Assembly: GCA_964434955.1 (NCBI GenBank)
Contig: CAYSXI010000005.1
Coordinates: forward strand, 14,830 to 78,829
Length of the DNA stretch: 64,000 bases
Source of the DNA: JANQLU01 sp964434955
GTDB lineage: Bacteria > Planctomycetota > Planctomycetia > Pirellulales > Pirellulaceae
Direction of reading: 5' to 3'
Both the position numbers and the translations under genes were made by a program. Position 1 is the stretch's first letter, and each line of letters starts with the position of its first letter. This document shows positions 26,161-34,895 of this stretch, piece after piece. A model generated the notes under the pieces. It saw nothing but the letters and a program-made list of their open reading frames with translations. It did no database searches and was not told the DNA's origin.

Positions 26161-28149
26161 ATGACGCTTTCTATTGACGGACTCGTATCAGGAATCGACA
26201 CTGCAACGCTCGTAGAGGGCCTGGTATCGATTCAACAATCCCAGGTCTCGCGACTCACGTCTCAGAAAGACGAGATCGTCGCTCAGCAAACCGCCTTCAA
26301 AGGCATTGAAGCCCAGCTCCTTTCTCTGCGAGGCAAGCTCTCTGCCCTCGGTCGAAGCCAGAACAACATCTTTGATGCCAAACTGGCAACCGTCAGCGAC
26401 GAATCGTTGGTCCAGGTTTCCGCGTCCGGAAGCGCGATCAACGGCAGCTACAACATCACGGTCAACTCACTCGCCACAGCGCATCAAGTCGCGTCTCAAA
26501 CTTTCTCCGAACCCGAATCACAAATCACGCAAGGAACTTTGACGATCCAGGTTGGAAACGGTTCGTCCGTCGACGTAACGATCGACAGTTCCAACAACAC
26601 CGTTCAGGGACTGGTCGACGCGATCAACTTCAATAGCGACGACGTATTCGCTTCTTTGATTACCGACTCCAGCGGCACGCGAATCTTGCTAACCGGGCAG
26701 GACTCAGGCGCTGCCAACACGATCACCATCACGAATAATCTCGGGGCCTCGTCCGGCGAAGCCATTCAGCCTGATTTCTCCGGTGATCCGGTTCAACAAG
26801 CGGCAGACGCTTCGATCACCGTTGGTTCAGGAACCGGTGCCTTAACCATTACAAACTCAACAAACCAGTTTGACAATGTTTTCGAAGGCGTCGCGATCAA
26901 CGTGATCGGCGCCGATCCTGGCAAGGAAATTTCGATCTCCATCAACAACGACAACCAGGCGATTGAGGAAGCCGTCCAAGGATTCGTCGAATCTTTCAAT
27001 TCGTTGATGTCCTACATCGACACGCAAACCGATTACAACGTCGACAATGAATCGGGGGGGCCACTGATTGGTAACCGTTCGACGTTGTCGATTCAGAATG
27101 ACCTTCGAAACCGGCTTGTATTTTCAATTCCCGGGCTCGACTCCACGATGAATCAACTTTCGGCTGTCGGAATTCAATTCAACGATAGCGGCCAGCTGTT
27201 CCTCAACTCGGCGGAACTTCAGCAAGCGATCAATGGTGACGTCGAGGGCGTTACTTCCCAGGACGTCAAACGACTGTTCTCACTTGACGGGCAAACAGAA
27301 ACAACCGGCATTGAGTTTTTGCTTGGAAGTTCTCGCACCCAGGCCTCTGCGACCCCTTACGAAGTCGATATCACGCAAGCCGCTGAGCGAGCCGAAGTCG
27401 AAAGCAAGTCGGTTGCCGCAAGTGTCGTAATCGATTCGTCCAACGATACGTTTTCACTGGCGATCGACGGAAAATCCACCGGCCAGCTGACCCTGACCCA
27501 TGGCACCTACACCCGCGAAGAGATCGCAGAACACCTGGAACAACAGATCAACAACTCCTCCGAACTCAGCGGACAATCCGTTGAAGTTTACGCGGTCAAT
27601 GATCAACTCAAGATTCGTTCCAATACTTACGGCTCGCAATCGGAAATCAACTCACTAACGGGAACCGCACTTTCCGTTCTTGCGCTTGACGATGCTCCCT
27701 CGGACACCGGCCAGGATGTTGTCGGGCGATTCATCGTTGATGGGCAGATTGAAGAGGCCACGGGAAGCGGGCGGCTTCTGACGGGTTCCCCCGACAATGC
27801 CAATACCGCCGACATTCAACTTCGCGTCACCCTCAATGCTTCACAGGTCGTCAATGGTTCCGAAACCAACCTCACGGTCACACGGGGATTCGCATCACAA
27901 CTGGACCAACTGATCTCGGACTTCCTGGATCCGGCCGACGGAAAAATCAAGACGACTGACGACAGTTTTCAGGAGCAAATTGAATCGGTCGAGGCTTCCA
28001 TCAAATCGACGGAAGAACTAATGCAAAGCAAAACCGACTCGCTGCTTGCAGAGTTTGCAGCAATGGAACGTGCTTTGAGCCAGTTGCAGAATCAAGCCAG
28101 CTTCCTCGCCTCTCAGTTTGGCGCCGCTAGCGCATTGCCGACGAGCTAA
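26161..28149 (+). CDS. fliD: Filament cap protein FliD (HAP2)
   Basis: A 662-residue protein that caps the filament and folds incoming flagellin. The N-terminus LSIDGLVSGIDTATLVEGLV and the following helix with QQSQVSRLTSQKDEIVAQQT are the FliD_N signature. The C-terminal FliD_C region has a coiled coil (QEQIESVEASIKSTEELMQS) and ends ERALSQLQNQASFLASQFG. It is longer than the enteric protein (about 470) through extra beta-rich central domains. It is separated from fliC by a terminator, with only 26 bases left before its ATG, so it relies on readthrough or an unseen promoter. No fliS follows. Confidence 0.95.
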   Translation: MTLSIDGLVSGIDTATLVEGLVSIQQSQVSRLTSQKDEIVAQQTAFKGIEAQLLSLRGKLSALGRSQNNIFDAKLATVSDESLVQVSASGSAINGSYNITVNSLATAHQVASQTFSEPESQITQGTLTIQVGNGSSVDVTIDSSNNTVQGLVDAINFNSDDVFASLITDSSGTRILLTGQDSGAANTITITNNLGASSGEAIQPDFSGDPVQQAADASITVGSGTGALTITNSTNQFDNVFEGVAINVIGADPGKEISISINNDNQAIEEAVQGFVESFNSLMSYIDTQTDYNVDNESGGPLIGNRSTLSIQNDLRNRLVFSIPGLDSTMNQLSAVGIQFNDSGQLFLNSAELQQAINGDVEGVTSQDVKRLFSLDGQTETTGIEFLLGSSRTQASATPYEVDITQAAERAEVESKSVAASVVIDSSNDTFSLAIDGKSTGQLTLTHGTYTREEIAEHLEQQINNSSELSGQSVEVYAVNDQLKIRSNTYGSQSEINSLTGTALSVLALDDAPSDTGQDVVGRFIVDGQIEEATGSGRLLTGSPDNANTADIQLRVTLNASQVVNGSETNLTVTRGFASQLDQLISDFLDPADGKIKTTDDSFQEQIESVEASIKSTEELMQSKTDSLLAEFAAMERALSQLQNQASFLASQFGAASALPTS

Positions 28150-28165
28150 CCTATCGGTTGTCCGA

Positions 28166-28180
28166 CCGAACTTAGTTCGG
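28166..28180. terminator. Hairpin at the fliD/lipoprotein convergence
   Basis: CCGAAC-TTA-GTTCGG is a perfect 6-bp stem with a 3-base loop between the fliD stop and the end of the opposite-strand lipoprotein gene. No T-run follows; it may stop transcripts weakly in both directions. Confidence 0.4.
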
Positions 28181-28846
28181 CTGTCCGTTTCCGGGATTCA
28201 GCAGTCCGTGAGTTGTATCGCGAGCCACAAACCCCGCAAAAATTCTCGGGCTATCCTGAGCCCAGGTCTGGGCATCCATGTCGAGACTCAAGTTCTGAAT
28301 GTAGCACTGAAACCGTGCTTGATCCGAAGGACGTTTCAAGTCCCACGTTCCCGATACAGAATTGGCGACCACCGATTCATGTGTATGGATCAGGTAGCAC
28401 GAAAGATCCGCCGATTGGGGCGCGTAAGCTCGCCGAACCTCGAGGTTGGAAAACAGAACGGCGTCCGCGCGATACTCGCGATGCATTCTGGCCAGGAACC
28501 GTTCGTCCAATGAACCCCGCGTAACGAGATTCTGCTGACACCAGACCAAATCATTTTGTGAGAGCTCGATGATTTCGATTCCGCTGAACGCGGAAAGCTG
28601 TTGTGACACTTCTTGTCGCAGCTGATTGGCAAACTCCCAGTGGTTTCTTCGGCTTTGAATCGGCAGCACGACGATTCGGCGAATCGAAGGCTGAACGGCC
28701 CGCTGATAAACCCGAAGATTGGGCGTCTTGTTGAAAACTTGCGGGGCATCATTCACTTGACATCCGAGGAATTGACATCCCAGGAAAGCGGCCATCAGAC
28801 AAAGTCCCACGAGGCCGAGCCGTTTACGTCGGATAGCATCACTCAT
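28172..28846 (-). CDS. Lipoprotein of unknown function in the fliA operon
   Basis: 224 residues. The N-terminus GLVGLCLMAAFLGC gives a lipobox (AFLGC), so an outer-membrane or periplasmic lipoprotein is likely. The body has an alpha/beta pattern (RIVVLPIQSRRNHWEFANQL then SQQLSAFSGIEIIELSQN) loosely like the CsgG/TolB-N/FlgO fold, with a family-like YRADAVLFSNL strand. No firm family. It overlaps the preceding gene by ATGA and is the last gene of the long fliL-to-lipoprotein run. A role in the outer-membrane part of the flagellum is possible but rests only on position. Confidence 0.65.
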   Translation of the reverse strand: MSDAIRRKRLGLVGLCLMAAFLGCQFLGCQVNDAPQVFNKTPNLRVYQRAVQPSIRRIVVLPIQSRRNHWEFANQLRQEVSQQLSAFSGIEIIELSQNDLVWCQQNLVTRGSLDERFLARMHREYRADAVLFSNLEVRRAYAPQSADLSCYLIHTHESVVANSVSGTWDLKRPSDQARFQCYIQNLSLDMDAQTWAQDSPRIFAGFVARDTTHGLLNPGNGQPN

Positions 28847-29832
28847 GGTTGGTTCCCCCGATTGGGATTCGGCAACGTTTCCATGCCTGATGCTCCAACT
28901 TGATCGCCGGAAATTGCCTGCTTGAGCCTTTTTAACATCTCGTTGGCTCGATCGGTTGATTCGTAGTCGCGCATGTTGATTTTCTTGAGCTCGTCTCGGA
29001 GCATTTGATTCTCTTTTCGAGTCACGTCGAGTTGCTTCTTCAGATAATCGATCGCTTCGGTGGCTTCATTGAGTGAATTGACCGTAAGCTGGAACTCTTG
29101 CCGCAACATCTGGTTTCTTTGATCGGCCGCGCGTAGCTCGAATTCCAGTTGCCGGATTTTCTCGAGATACTGGAGAGCCCTTTCGGTTGCCGTTTGTTTG
29201 GGACTATCCAGAAACTGGCGATGCATGGAGGGCTCATCGGAAAGGCGATAGCCGCCATGCTGCAAAGGCGGAAAGCTTTCCTTTTCCTGAACGGGACCTG
29301 GCAGAATGGACTCGCCGGGTCGAATCACTCGAACGGATTCGTCTTGAGCCCGAGCCTGGCGAACCTGTCTTCTTGTTCGGGGCGTTTGGGCGCCTGATTG
29401 GTGCTGTGCGGCAGCTGTTGGCGTGGCCGGTTGACCGTTCGGTTGAAAGCGGTCAGCCAATTGATCCGCATTCAACCTTTCCGGAATTCCGCCCGTGGAA
29501 TCTTGCACCGCAGTCTTGCTCCGCGACGAACTTGGTTTGGGCGTCATGTTGGCCATGTTGGCCGATTGCTGGTTAGCCATGCCAAGGAGATCAAGCCCCT
29601 CGGCCTTTTGATTCTGGATTGGACCGGGATCCTGGTAACCGGTTCTCTCAACTTCGGAAAGTCGACTGGACGCGTTTCGATTGCTTTTGCGTTTTGCGGG
29701 TGCCTTGCCGGCCTCGACCATTTCGATACGAAACAGCGGTGAAGTCGTAACTCGACAACCGGTACAGGTCGCGATCAAACTGATTGCGATCGAGCAAAAG
29801 AGCACGCGCTTAAAGTATTGAATCATCGTCAT
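28843..29832 (-). CDS. Coiled-coil lipoprotein of unknown function
   Basis: 329 residues with a lipoprotein signal (VLFCSIAISLIATCTGC, lipobox around CTGC). A long polar region (about 25-200, rich in Gln, Arg, Ser and Pro) is followed by a coiled coil at about 205-305 (LEKIRQLEFELRAADQRNQM, LKKQLDVTRKENQMLRDELK). Such proteins can span the periplasm as spacers. It follows the small gene ending at 29845 by 12 bases and overlaps the next lipoprotein gene by 4, so the two lipoproteins are translationally coupled and may form a pair. Confidence 0.65.
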   Translation of the reverse strand: MTMIQYFKRVLFCSIAISLIATCTGCRVTTSPLFRIEMVEAGKAPAKRKSNRNASSRLSEVERTGYQDPGPIQNQKAEGLDLLGMANQQSANMANMTPKPSSSRSKTAVQDSTGGIPERLNADQLADRFQPNGQPATPTAAAQHQSGAQTPRTRRQVRQARAQDESVRVIRPGESILPGPVQEKESFPPLQHGGYRLSDEPSMHRQFLDSPKQTATERALQYLEKIRQLEFELRAADQRNQMLRQEFQLTVNSLNEATEAIDYLKKQLDVTRKENQMLRDELKKINMRDYESTDRANEMLKRLKQAISGDQVGASGMETLPNPNRGNQP

Positions 29833-29844
29833 GCTTTCGGGGGT

Positions 29845-30030
29845 TTAGTATTCGCAACGAATTTTCGTCGTGTGACCGCAGGGACAGCGAACGATGATGA
29901 ACTGCACATCGTCCCCGTCGCGCACCAGCTCGACTTGTGGAGGCTCAACGGTCGCGGCTGGCCCAATCGAGACGGGGTTTTCGGCATCGACAATGACTTC
30001 GCTACGACTAAATAGTTTTTGATCACTCAT
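29845..30030 (-). CDS. Small protein of unknown function coupled to fliA
   Basis: 61 residues from the ATG at 30030, which overlaps the 3' end of fliA by 8 bases (ATGAGTGA). It is mostly beta-like (VELVRDGDDVQFIIVRC) and ends CPCGHTTKIRCEY, where three cysteines (CxC and a later C) could bind a metal. No family was recognised. Coupling to fliA suggests a regulatory or flagellar role; this is inference. Confidence 0.55.
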   Translation of the reverse strand: MSDQKLFSRSEVIVDAENPVSIGPAATVEPPQVELVRDGDDVQFIIVRCPCGHTTKIRCEY

Positions 30031-30787
30031 GATCGCTTTCACCTTTTTCTTTTTCACTGTCTTCTTGTTTCGCCATCATGATTTGCCGAAGGTTATACTC
30101 GGCGCGAGCCAAGAGCCTTGAAGTTCTTGACTCGGAAATGCCCAATGCCTTGCCAATTTCTTTCAACAGCATCTGCTCAACGTGATACATCGCCAGAATG
30201 GCTCGCTCGCGTTCAGGGAGTTGTTCGATACCGTCAGCCAGTTCTTCAACCAGTTCTTCACGCTCAAGTCGCTTGGATGGACTGTTGTCTTCCATCGAAA
30301 GGGCAACATTCGCGAACCCCCCGACTTCATCCCAACTCTGGGGAGAACACACGCGCATTGCCGCCAGGCTCTCCTCAACCACTTCGATCGACAGGGACGT
30401 CGCGTCGCTGATCATCTCGGCGGTAACCGGCGGCTCGAGGTGCTCGATGGCAGCTCGAATCTCGCTGATTTGCTTCAACATTTTTTGTGGAAGGGGAGAG
30501 TTGCGTCGAAGTTCATCCACCACGGCGCCACGAATCCGCAGATAGGCGAAGGACTTGAACTTGACGCCTCGCGTTAGATCAAAATTTTGTGCGGCTTCGG
30601 TGAGACCCAATAGACCGGCAGCCGTCAGATTCTCAAAATCAACTCCGGGAGGCAGGTGCGGCAACATCGTATGCAGTACTTGATGCACGAACTCGATGTG
30701 GTCCAGGATTAGTTTTTCCCGGATCGCATCGTCCTGCCGCGACCGATAAATATCGGATGCTGTTTTTTTGGATTTCGTGACCGCCAT
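30023..30787 (-). CDS. fliA: Flagellar RNA polymerase sigma factor (sigma-28)
   Basis: 254 residues of the FliA/WhiG group. Region 2 reads HLPPGVDFENLTAAGLLGL and NFDLTRGVKFKSFAYLRIRG, then VDELRRNSPLPQ. Region 3 covers about 110-170, and region 4 has LPERERAILAMYHVEQMLLK followed by the helix-turn-helix EIGKALGISESRTSRLLARA. It directs late flagellar transcription (filament, cap, often motor genes). It sits within the flhA-containing minus-strand operon, before two lipoproteins. A sigma-28-like promoter upstream of fliL could make it autoregulated. Confidence 0.95.
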   Translation of the reverse strand: MAVTKSKKTASDIYRSRQDDAIREKLILDHIEFVHQVLHTMLPHLPPGVDFENLTAAGLLGLTEAAQNFDLTRGVKFKSFAYLRIRGAVVDELRRNSPLPQKMLKQISEIRAAIEHLEPPVTAEMISDATSLSIEVVEESLAAMRVCSPQSWDEVGGFANVALSMEDNSPSKRLEREELVEELADGIEQLPERERAILAMYHVEQMLLKEIGKALGISESRTSRLLARAEYNLRQIMMAKQEDSEKEKGESDHE

Positions 30788-30815
30788 GTCCGTTCTCGTC
30801 CGTGAGATTTACCGA

Positions 30816-31028
30816 CTAATCCAATTGCTGTTTGAAGAAATTAGAAAACCAAAAGTTGATCAGTGTCGCTCCAAAACCGGTTACCAAGGCTGCCAGGAAC
30901 ATACGCTGACAAATGACCCAGGGATCCAACCGGGTTAGCAGACCGACGACGGCGACCAGGCAGACAGACGCAAGGACCACATACTGGAACATGGGAAATT
31001 TCTGGTTTCGATTTGCCAATTTGGTCAT
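30816..31028 (-). CDS. Small two-helix membrane protein between flhA and fliA
   Basis: 70 residues, nearly all in two predicted membrane helices (FQYVVLASVCLVAVVGLL and MFLAALVTGFGATLINFW) around a short loop, DPWVICQR. The ATG begins one base after the flhA stop. No known flagellar family was recognised; FliO- or FlhE-type roles do not fit. Tight spacing implies co-expression with the export gate gene flhA, so a gate accessory is a reasonable guess only. Confidence 0.6.
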   Translation of the reverse strand: MTKLANRNQKFPMFQYVVLASVCLVAVVGLLTRLDPWVICQRMFLAALVTGFGATLINFWFSNFFKQQLD

Positions 31029-31029
31029 C

Positions 31030-33198
31030 CTAGGCCACCTGGGTTGCTATCTCGGGTTGATTGGTATTCATGCTCGGTAGACCGTCAAGATTCGGCATTC
31101 CGCCAATCGACTGCGGGTCCATGTCAAAGATCTCCTCCAGCTTCAAGTAAGCGACGGGTGAGATTGCCATGTCTTTGGGAATCTCCGTAAACGAAATGAC
31201 CGAGAGATCCGGCAGTGCTCGAAAGATTGCATTCCTCAACGGCCGTCGCATCTGGAAATCGGTCAGAACAGCGACGTTCTGATCTTGGACTGCAAACTTT
31301 TCCCATTCATCCTGCAATCGCCGAAGCAACGTTTCCAATGGTCGTGGCGCCAGTGCCATATTGCCTTCGTGCATGGCTTCGCGCAATTTGGCTTCCAGCT
31401 TCGGGTCAATCATGACCACTTGGAGTTCCCGCTGCGGATTCAAAAATCGTTCGCAAATAATGTGGCCCAAATCGGACCGTACCTGATCGCAAAGCTGTTC
31501 CGGATCCTTGAAATGGACCCCGTGGTGGGCGACCGATTCCAGGATCACATCGAGCGAACCAATGGGAATTTTTTCTGAAACAAGATTGGCAAGAACCCGC
31601 CTCAGGGTTCCTGTTTTGACGACTTCCGGTTTCAGTTCTTTGATGACCGCCGGCGAGTGCTCCTCGACCTGCTTGAGAATTTCATGCAGTTCCTCCGCTC
31701 CCAACAGTTCGTGGGCATGTTTCCGCAGGAGTTCACCCAGGTGGGTGATCAGCACCGTGGGAGCATCGACGATGGTATAGCCACCGATCTCAGCCCGCTG
31801 CTTGGTGTTTCGCGTGATCCATTTTGCCTTGAGGCCAAATGCGGGTTCCTTGGTTTCGTCTCCGTCGATTTCCAGACTCGCGGTTCCGGGATCAATCGCC
31901 AGGAATTCGTTTGGCCGAAGTTCGGAGGAACCCACGAATCGTCCGTTGATCTTGATTTCGTAGGCGTCGGTCGTGATTCCGAGGTTGCTTCGAATCCGGA
32001 TCTTGGGGACCCAGAATCCATGGCTCTTTGCCAGGTCTTTCCGCAAACTGGCGATTCGTTCTTCCAGGCCGATTCCATTTTCGGGTGTCACAATTTCCGC
32101 CAGTCCCAGGCCAACTTCCACGTTGACCCGATCGGAAGAAACGAATTCCGCAAGCGCCGCGTTTTCTGAAGAGGCTTGCTCACCGCCGGGATCGGGCTGT
32201 TCTTCGGTTTCCTGCTCCGACGTTTGCTCGGCTTTGTCGGGAATGCGCCGTGACAAAATAAAGCATCCAGCGGCGAGAGCAATGAATGGGATCTTCGGCA
32301 AACCGGGAACCAATCCAATGACAAGCAGGATGATCGATCCGATAACCAGTGGCTGGCGGTTATGAAAAAGCTGACTGCCGACTTCGTGTCCAAGACTTTG
32401 GTCCGATGATGCCTTGGTCACAAGAATGCCTGCCGTCGTCGCGATGATCAACGCGGGAATCTGTGAAACCAGACCGTCACCAATCGTCAACAGGCTGTAT
32501 AGCTGTATCGCCTCGGCAATGGTGTTGCCTTGCGTTAATCCGATCACCACGCCACCAACAATATTGACGCCGGTGATGATCAGTCCCGCGATCGCATCCC
32601 CGCGAACATATTTACTGGCACCATCCATCGCCCCGTAGAACTCGGCTTCCTGAGTCAACGTTTTCCGGCGACTGCGGGCTTCTTCTTTTCCGATCGCACC
32701 GGCACCTAGCTCCGAGTCGATCGCCATCTGTTTTCCAGGCAATGCGTCGAGTACAAACCGCGCGTTAACCTCCGAGATCCGGGTTGCACCCTTGGTGATA
32801 ACCACAAACTGAATCGTGATCAGGATCAGGAAGATGACGACACCAACGACCATCGAATTGCCGACGATCAAGCCGCCGAAGGTCGATACGATGTTGCCAG
32901 CATCGCCTTCGGAAAGAATCAGTCGTGTCGTGGCGACATTGATTGCCAATCGATACAACGTCAGCAAAAGCAACAAAGATGGAAATACGGACAACTGAAG
33001 CGGTTGCTTGGTGCTGATCGTGACCAGGAGCAGCATGATCGACATGCCGAGATTCAAGGCCAGCATCATGTCCAGCACAAATGTTGGCAACGGGACGATC
33101 AAGACAAGAATGACCGACAGCATTCCGATAATCAACAACAGTTCGCTACGTTGAGCGAACGATTTGTTGGTGTCAGATTGTGGAAGCGTATCAGCCAT
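31030..33198 (-). CDS. flhA: Flagellar export gate protein FlhA
   Basis: About 722 residues. The N-terminal half has eight predicted membrane helices (LLLIIGMLSVILVLIVPLP first) and the conserved FHIPEP-region core KGATRISEVNARFVLDALPG and MDGASKYVRGDAIAGLIIT. The C-terminal half is the cytoplasmic ring domain that binds export substrates and chaperones. The ATG at 33198 lies just after the fliP stop; a GTG at 33219 would overlap fliP. FlhA couples proton flow to export in the type III gate. It is followed by a two-helix protein and fliA. Confidence 0.97.
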   Translation of the reverse strand: MADTLPQSDTNKSFAQRSELLLIIGMLSVILVLIVPLPTFVLDMMLALNLGMSIMLLLVTISTKQPLQLSVFPSLLLLLTLYRLAINVATTRLILSEGDAGNIVSTFGGLIVGNSMVVGVVIFLILITIQFVVITKGATRISEVNARFVLDALPGKQMAIDSELGAGAIGKEEARSRRKTLTQEAEFYGAMDGASKYVRGDAIAGLIITGVNIVGGVVIGLTQGNTIAEAIQLYSLLTIGDGLVSQIPALIIATTAGILVTKASSDQSLGHEVGSQLFHNRQPLVIGSIILLVIGLVPGLPKIPFIALAAGCFILSRRIPDKAEQTSEQETEEQPDPGGEQASSENAALAEFVSSDRVNVEVGLGLAEIVTPENGIGLEERIASLRKDLAKSHGFWVPKIRIRSNLGITTDAYEIKINGRFVGSSELRPNEFLAIDPGTASLEIDGDETKEPAFGLKAKWITRNTKQRAEIGGYTIVDAPTVLITHLGELLRKHAHELLGAEELHEILKQVEEHSPAVIKELKPEVVKTGTLRRVLANLVSEKIPIGSLDVILESVAHHGVHFKDPEQLCDQVRSDLGHIICERFLNPQRELQVVMIDPKLEAKLREAMHEGNMALAPRPLETLLRRLQDEWEKFAVQDQNVAVLTDFQMRRPLRNAIFRALPDLSVISFTEIPKDMAISPVAYLKLEEIFDMDPQSIGGMPNLDGLPSMNTNQPEIATQVA

Positions 33199-33202
33199 GA
33201 AC

Positions 33203-33967
33203 TTAGTGGAAGCTTTCACTCAGTGAATAAATAACCAGGTGCCACCCGTCCACAAGGACGAACAACATTAACTTGCAGGGAGTTGAAACAATCACCGGCG
33301 GCATCATCATCATTCCAAGCGACATCAGGATCGTGGAAACGACGATGTCGATCAGAAGGAACGGGATGTAAATGCAAAACCCCATGATGAAAGCCGTTTT
33401 CAGTTCGCTGACGATGAATGCGGGGATCAGAACTTTTGTTGGAACATCGGCCGTGGTTTTGACCGTTCCCATGTCGGACATCTGAATAAACAGCGCCAGA
33501 TCCTGTTCATTCGTTTGCCGGAACATAAAGCCACGCATCTCGGCGACGCTGACTTCCCAGGCTTGGGTGCCCGTAATTTCTTTGTCCATGTATTTGGAGA
33601 TGGCGTTCTGATAGATCTTGTCAAAGGTCGGGCCCATGACAAAAAGAGTCAAGAACAATGAAAGACCAATGATCACCTGGTTGGGCGGAATTTCCTGAGT
33701 GGAAAGAGCGCGACGAACAAAAGAAAGAACGATGACGATACGCGTAAATGCGGTAACGCTCACAAGTGCCCCGGAAAGCAGAACCATCGCCCCAAGCATC
33801 ATCGCGATCTGCAACGGCGGAGCCAGCCCTTCGAATCCCTGGCTGTTCGCCAGTTGCTCGACGGCACCCGCAGCTTCGTTCACGGCATCACCCTCCAAAG
33901 GGTTGCCGGCCGCTTCCGAAAATTCGGAGGGTTGGGATGGGATTCCAGTTGGATTCAAGTCTTGCAC
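33203..33967 (-). CDS. fliP: Flagellar export gate protein FliP
   Basis: 254 residues from a GTG start preceded by AAGGAAG. A short polar N-terminus replaces the usual cleaved signal. The family core is clear: LLSGALVSVTAFTRIVIVLS, FVRRALSTQEIPPNQVIIGL, LTLFVMGPTFDKIYQNAI, and the end ILMSLGMMMMPPVIVSTPCK. FliP, with FliQ and FliR, forms the helical pore of the export gate. Here fliQ and fliR lie 22 kb away in another operon, so the usual fliPQR order is split. The gene lies between fliO and flhA. Confidence 0.97.
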   Translation of the reverse strand: MQDLNPTGIPSQPSEFSEAAGNPLEGDAVNEAAGAVEQLANSQGFEGLAPPLQIAMMLGAMVLLSGALVSVTAFTRIVIVLSFVRRALSTQEIPPNQVIIGLSLFLTLFVMGPTFDKIYQNAISKYMDKEITGTQAWEVSVAEMRGFMFRQTNEQDLALFIQMSDMGTVKTTADVPTKVLIPAFIVSELKTAFIMGFCIYIPFLLIDIVVSTILMSLGMMMMPPVIVSTPCKLMLFVLVDGWHLVIYSLSESFH

Positions 33968-33998
33968 GACTTTACTTCCTTGTAATGTATTTCGAAGA

Positions 33999-34868
33999 TT
34001 AACGATCGCGATGACTGCTTCGAGCTAGTTCATCTTCGAAAGTCGGAGGAAGATGGGTCACGGACTTGATGCCGGTCGCATCGCGAGCCACGACGACTTT
34101 ATGCTTGTCGATCTTGACGACTTGAATTTGGCAACGGCTTCCCAGCGAGATTGTTTCCTGAATCGCGCTTTCGTTTCGATTTTCTGACTGGAATGACTGT
34201 CCGGTTACACCGAACTTTTTCATCCCGACGAGAAAAACGACACAGGCTGCGAGGACGCCAAGCGTTGACAGGCCGATTTTTTGAATCGTGTGTCCAAGGT
34301 CAATTTTCTTTCCAGAACCGGGCTTCGAGAGCTCATTGAGGTGTGACAAGTCAACTTCTTCCAGGCCTCGGAGATCGTTGGGTTCGCCGACTGGATTCGT
34401 TTGATTCGAGATTGGGTTTGACGAGTTGGAAAGCTCCCCGGATTGCCGCAATGGACTCGCCGGACTCTCATAATTTACCGGGTTGACTTGCCGATCCTGA
34501 ATCAGGTAATCCGGTTGATTGGTGGATGCTTGAGCGGGTGCATAATTCCCGGCTTGCCTTCTCGAAGAACCTTGCGGAATCGATTGCTGGCCCTGCGGAC
34601 TCGCCTGCTGGCGTTGAGGTATTGCCTGCTGGCGTTGAGGCATTGCCTGCTGGCTTTGCCGGATCGGCTGACTTGAAACGCGCGGCGGCAAGGACGTATT
34701 GCCTTGGCCGGTTGCGTGAATGATTTGCCCTTGGTTCCCAGGTTCCGATTGGTCCAGGGGAATCATCTCGGGACGTTGCTGCGTTTGCTGGCCAAACACG
34801 ATCGACGGGAGGAGGATCGATAGGACACCGACGCATGCGCATGCAATCAGGTTTTGTTTTGGAAACAT
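33999..34868 (-). CDS. fliO: FliO-like flagellar export assembly protein
   Basis: 289 residues from the ATG at 34868 (a GTG 18 bases upstream is possible). It has a signal sequence (QNLIACACVGVLSILLPSIV), a long Gln/Pro/Arg/Asn-rich periplasmic stretch of about 170 residues that includes short repeats, then one membrane helix (GLSTLGVLAACVVFLVGMK) and a small cytoplasmic FliO domain with LGSRCQIQVVKIDKHKVVVA. FliO helps assemble the FliP ring. The enteric protein lacks the long exported stretch. Position between fliN and fliP supports the name. Confidence 0.82.
   Translation of the reverse strand: MFPKQNLIACACVGVLSILLPSIVFGQQTQQRPEMIPLDQSEPGNQGQIIHATGQGNTSLPPRVSSQPIRQSQQAMPQRQQAIPQRQQASPQGQQSIPQGSSRRQAGNYAPAQASTNQPDYLIQDRQVNPVNYESPASPLRQSGELSNSSNPISNQTNPVGEPNDLRGLEEVDLSHLNELSKPGSGKKIDLGHTIQKIGLSTLGVLAACVVFLVGMKKFGVTGQSFQSENRNESAIQETISLGSRCQIQVVKIDKHKVVVARDATGIKSVTHLPPTFEDELARSSHRDR
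34582..34665. repeat. 21-base tandem repeat inside fliO
   Basis: Units of 21 bases beginning GCCTGCTGG occur at 34603, 34624 and 34645 (the last partly changed), with a weaker copy before 34603. On the minus strand they encode the Gln/Arg/Pro repeat P-Q-R-Q-Q-A-(I/M) of the FliO periplasmic stretch. Such repeats change copy number easily. Confidence 0.75.
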
Positions 34869-34895
34869 GAATTCTGCCCAATTCACGAAGTGATG

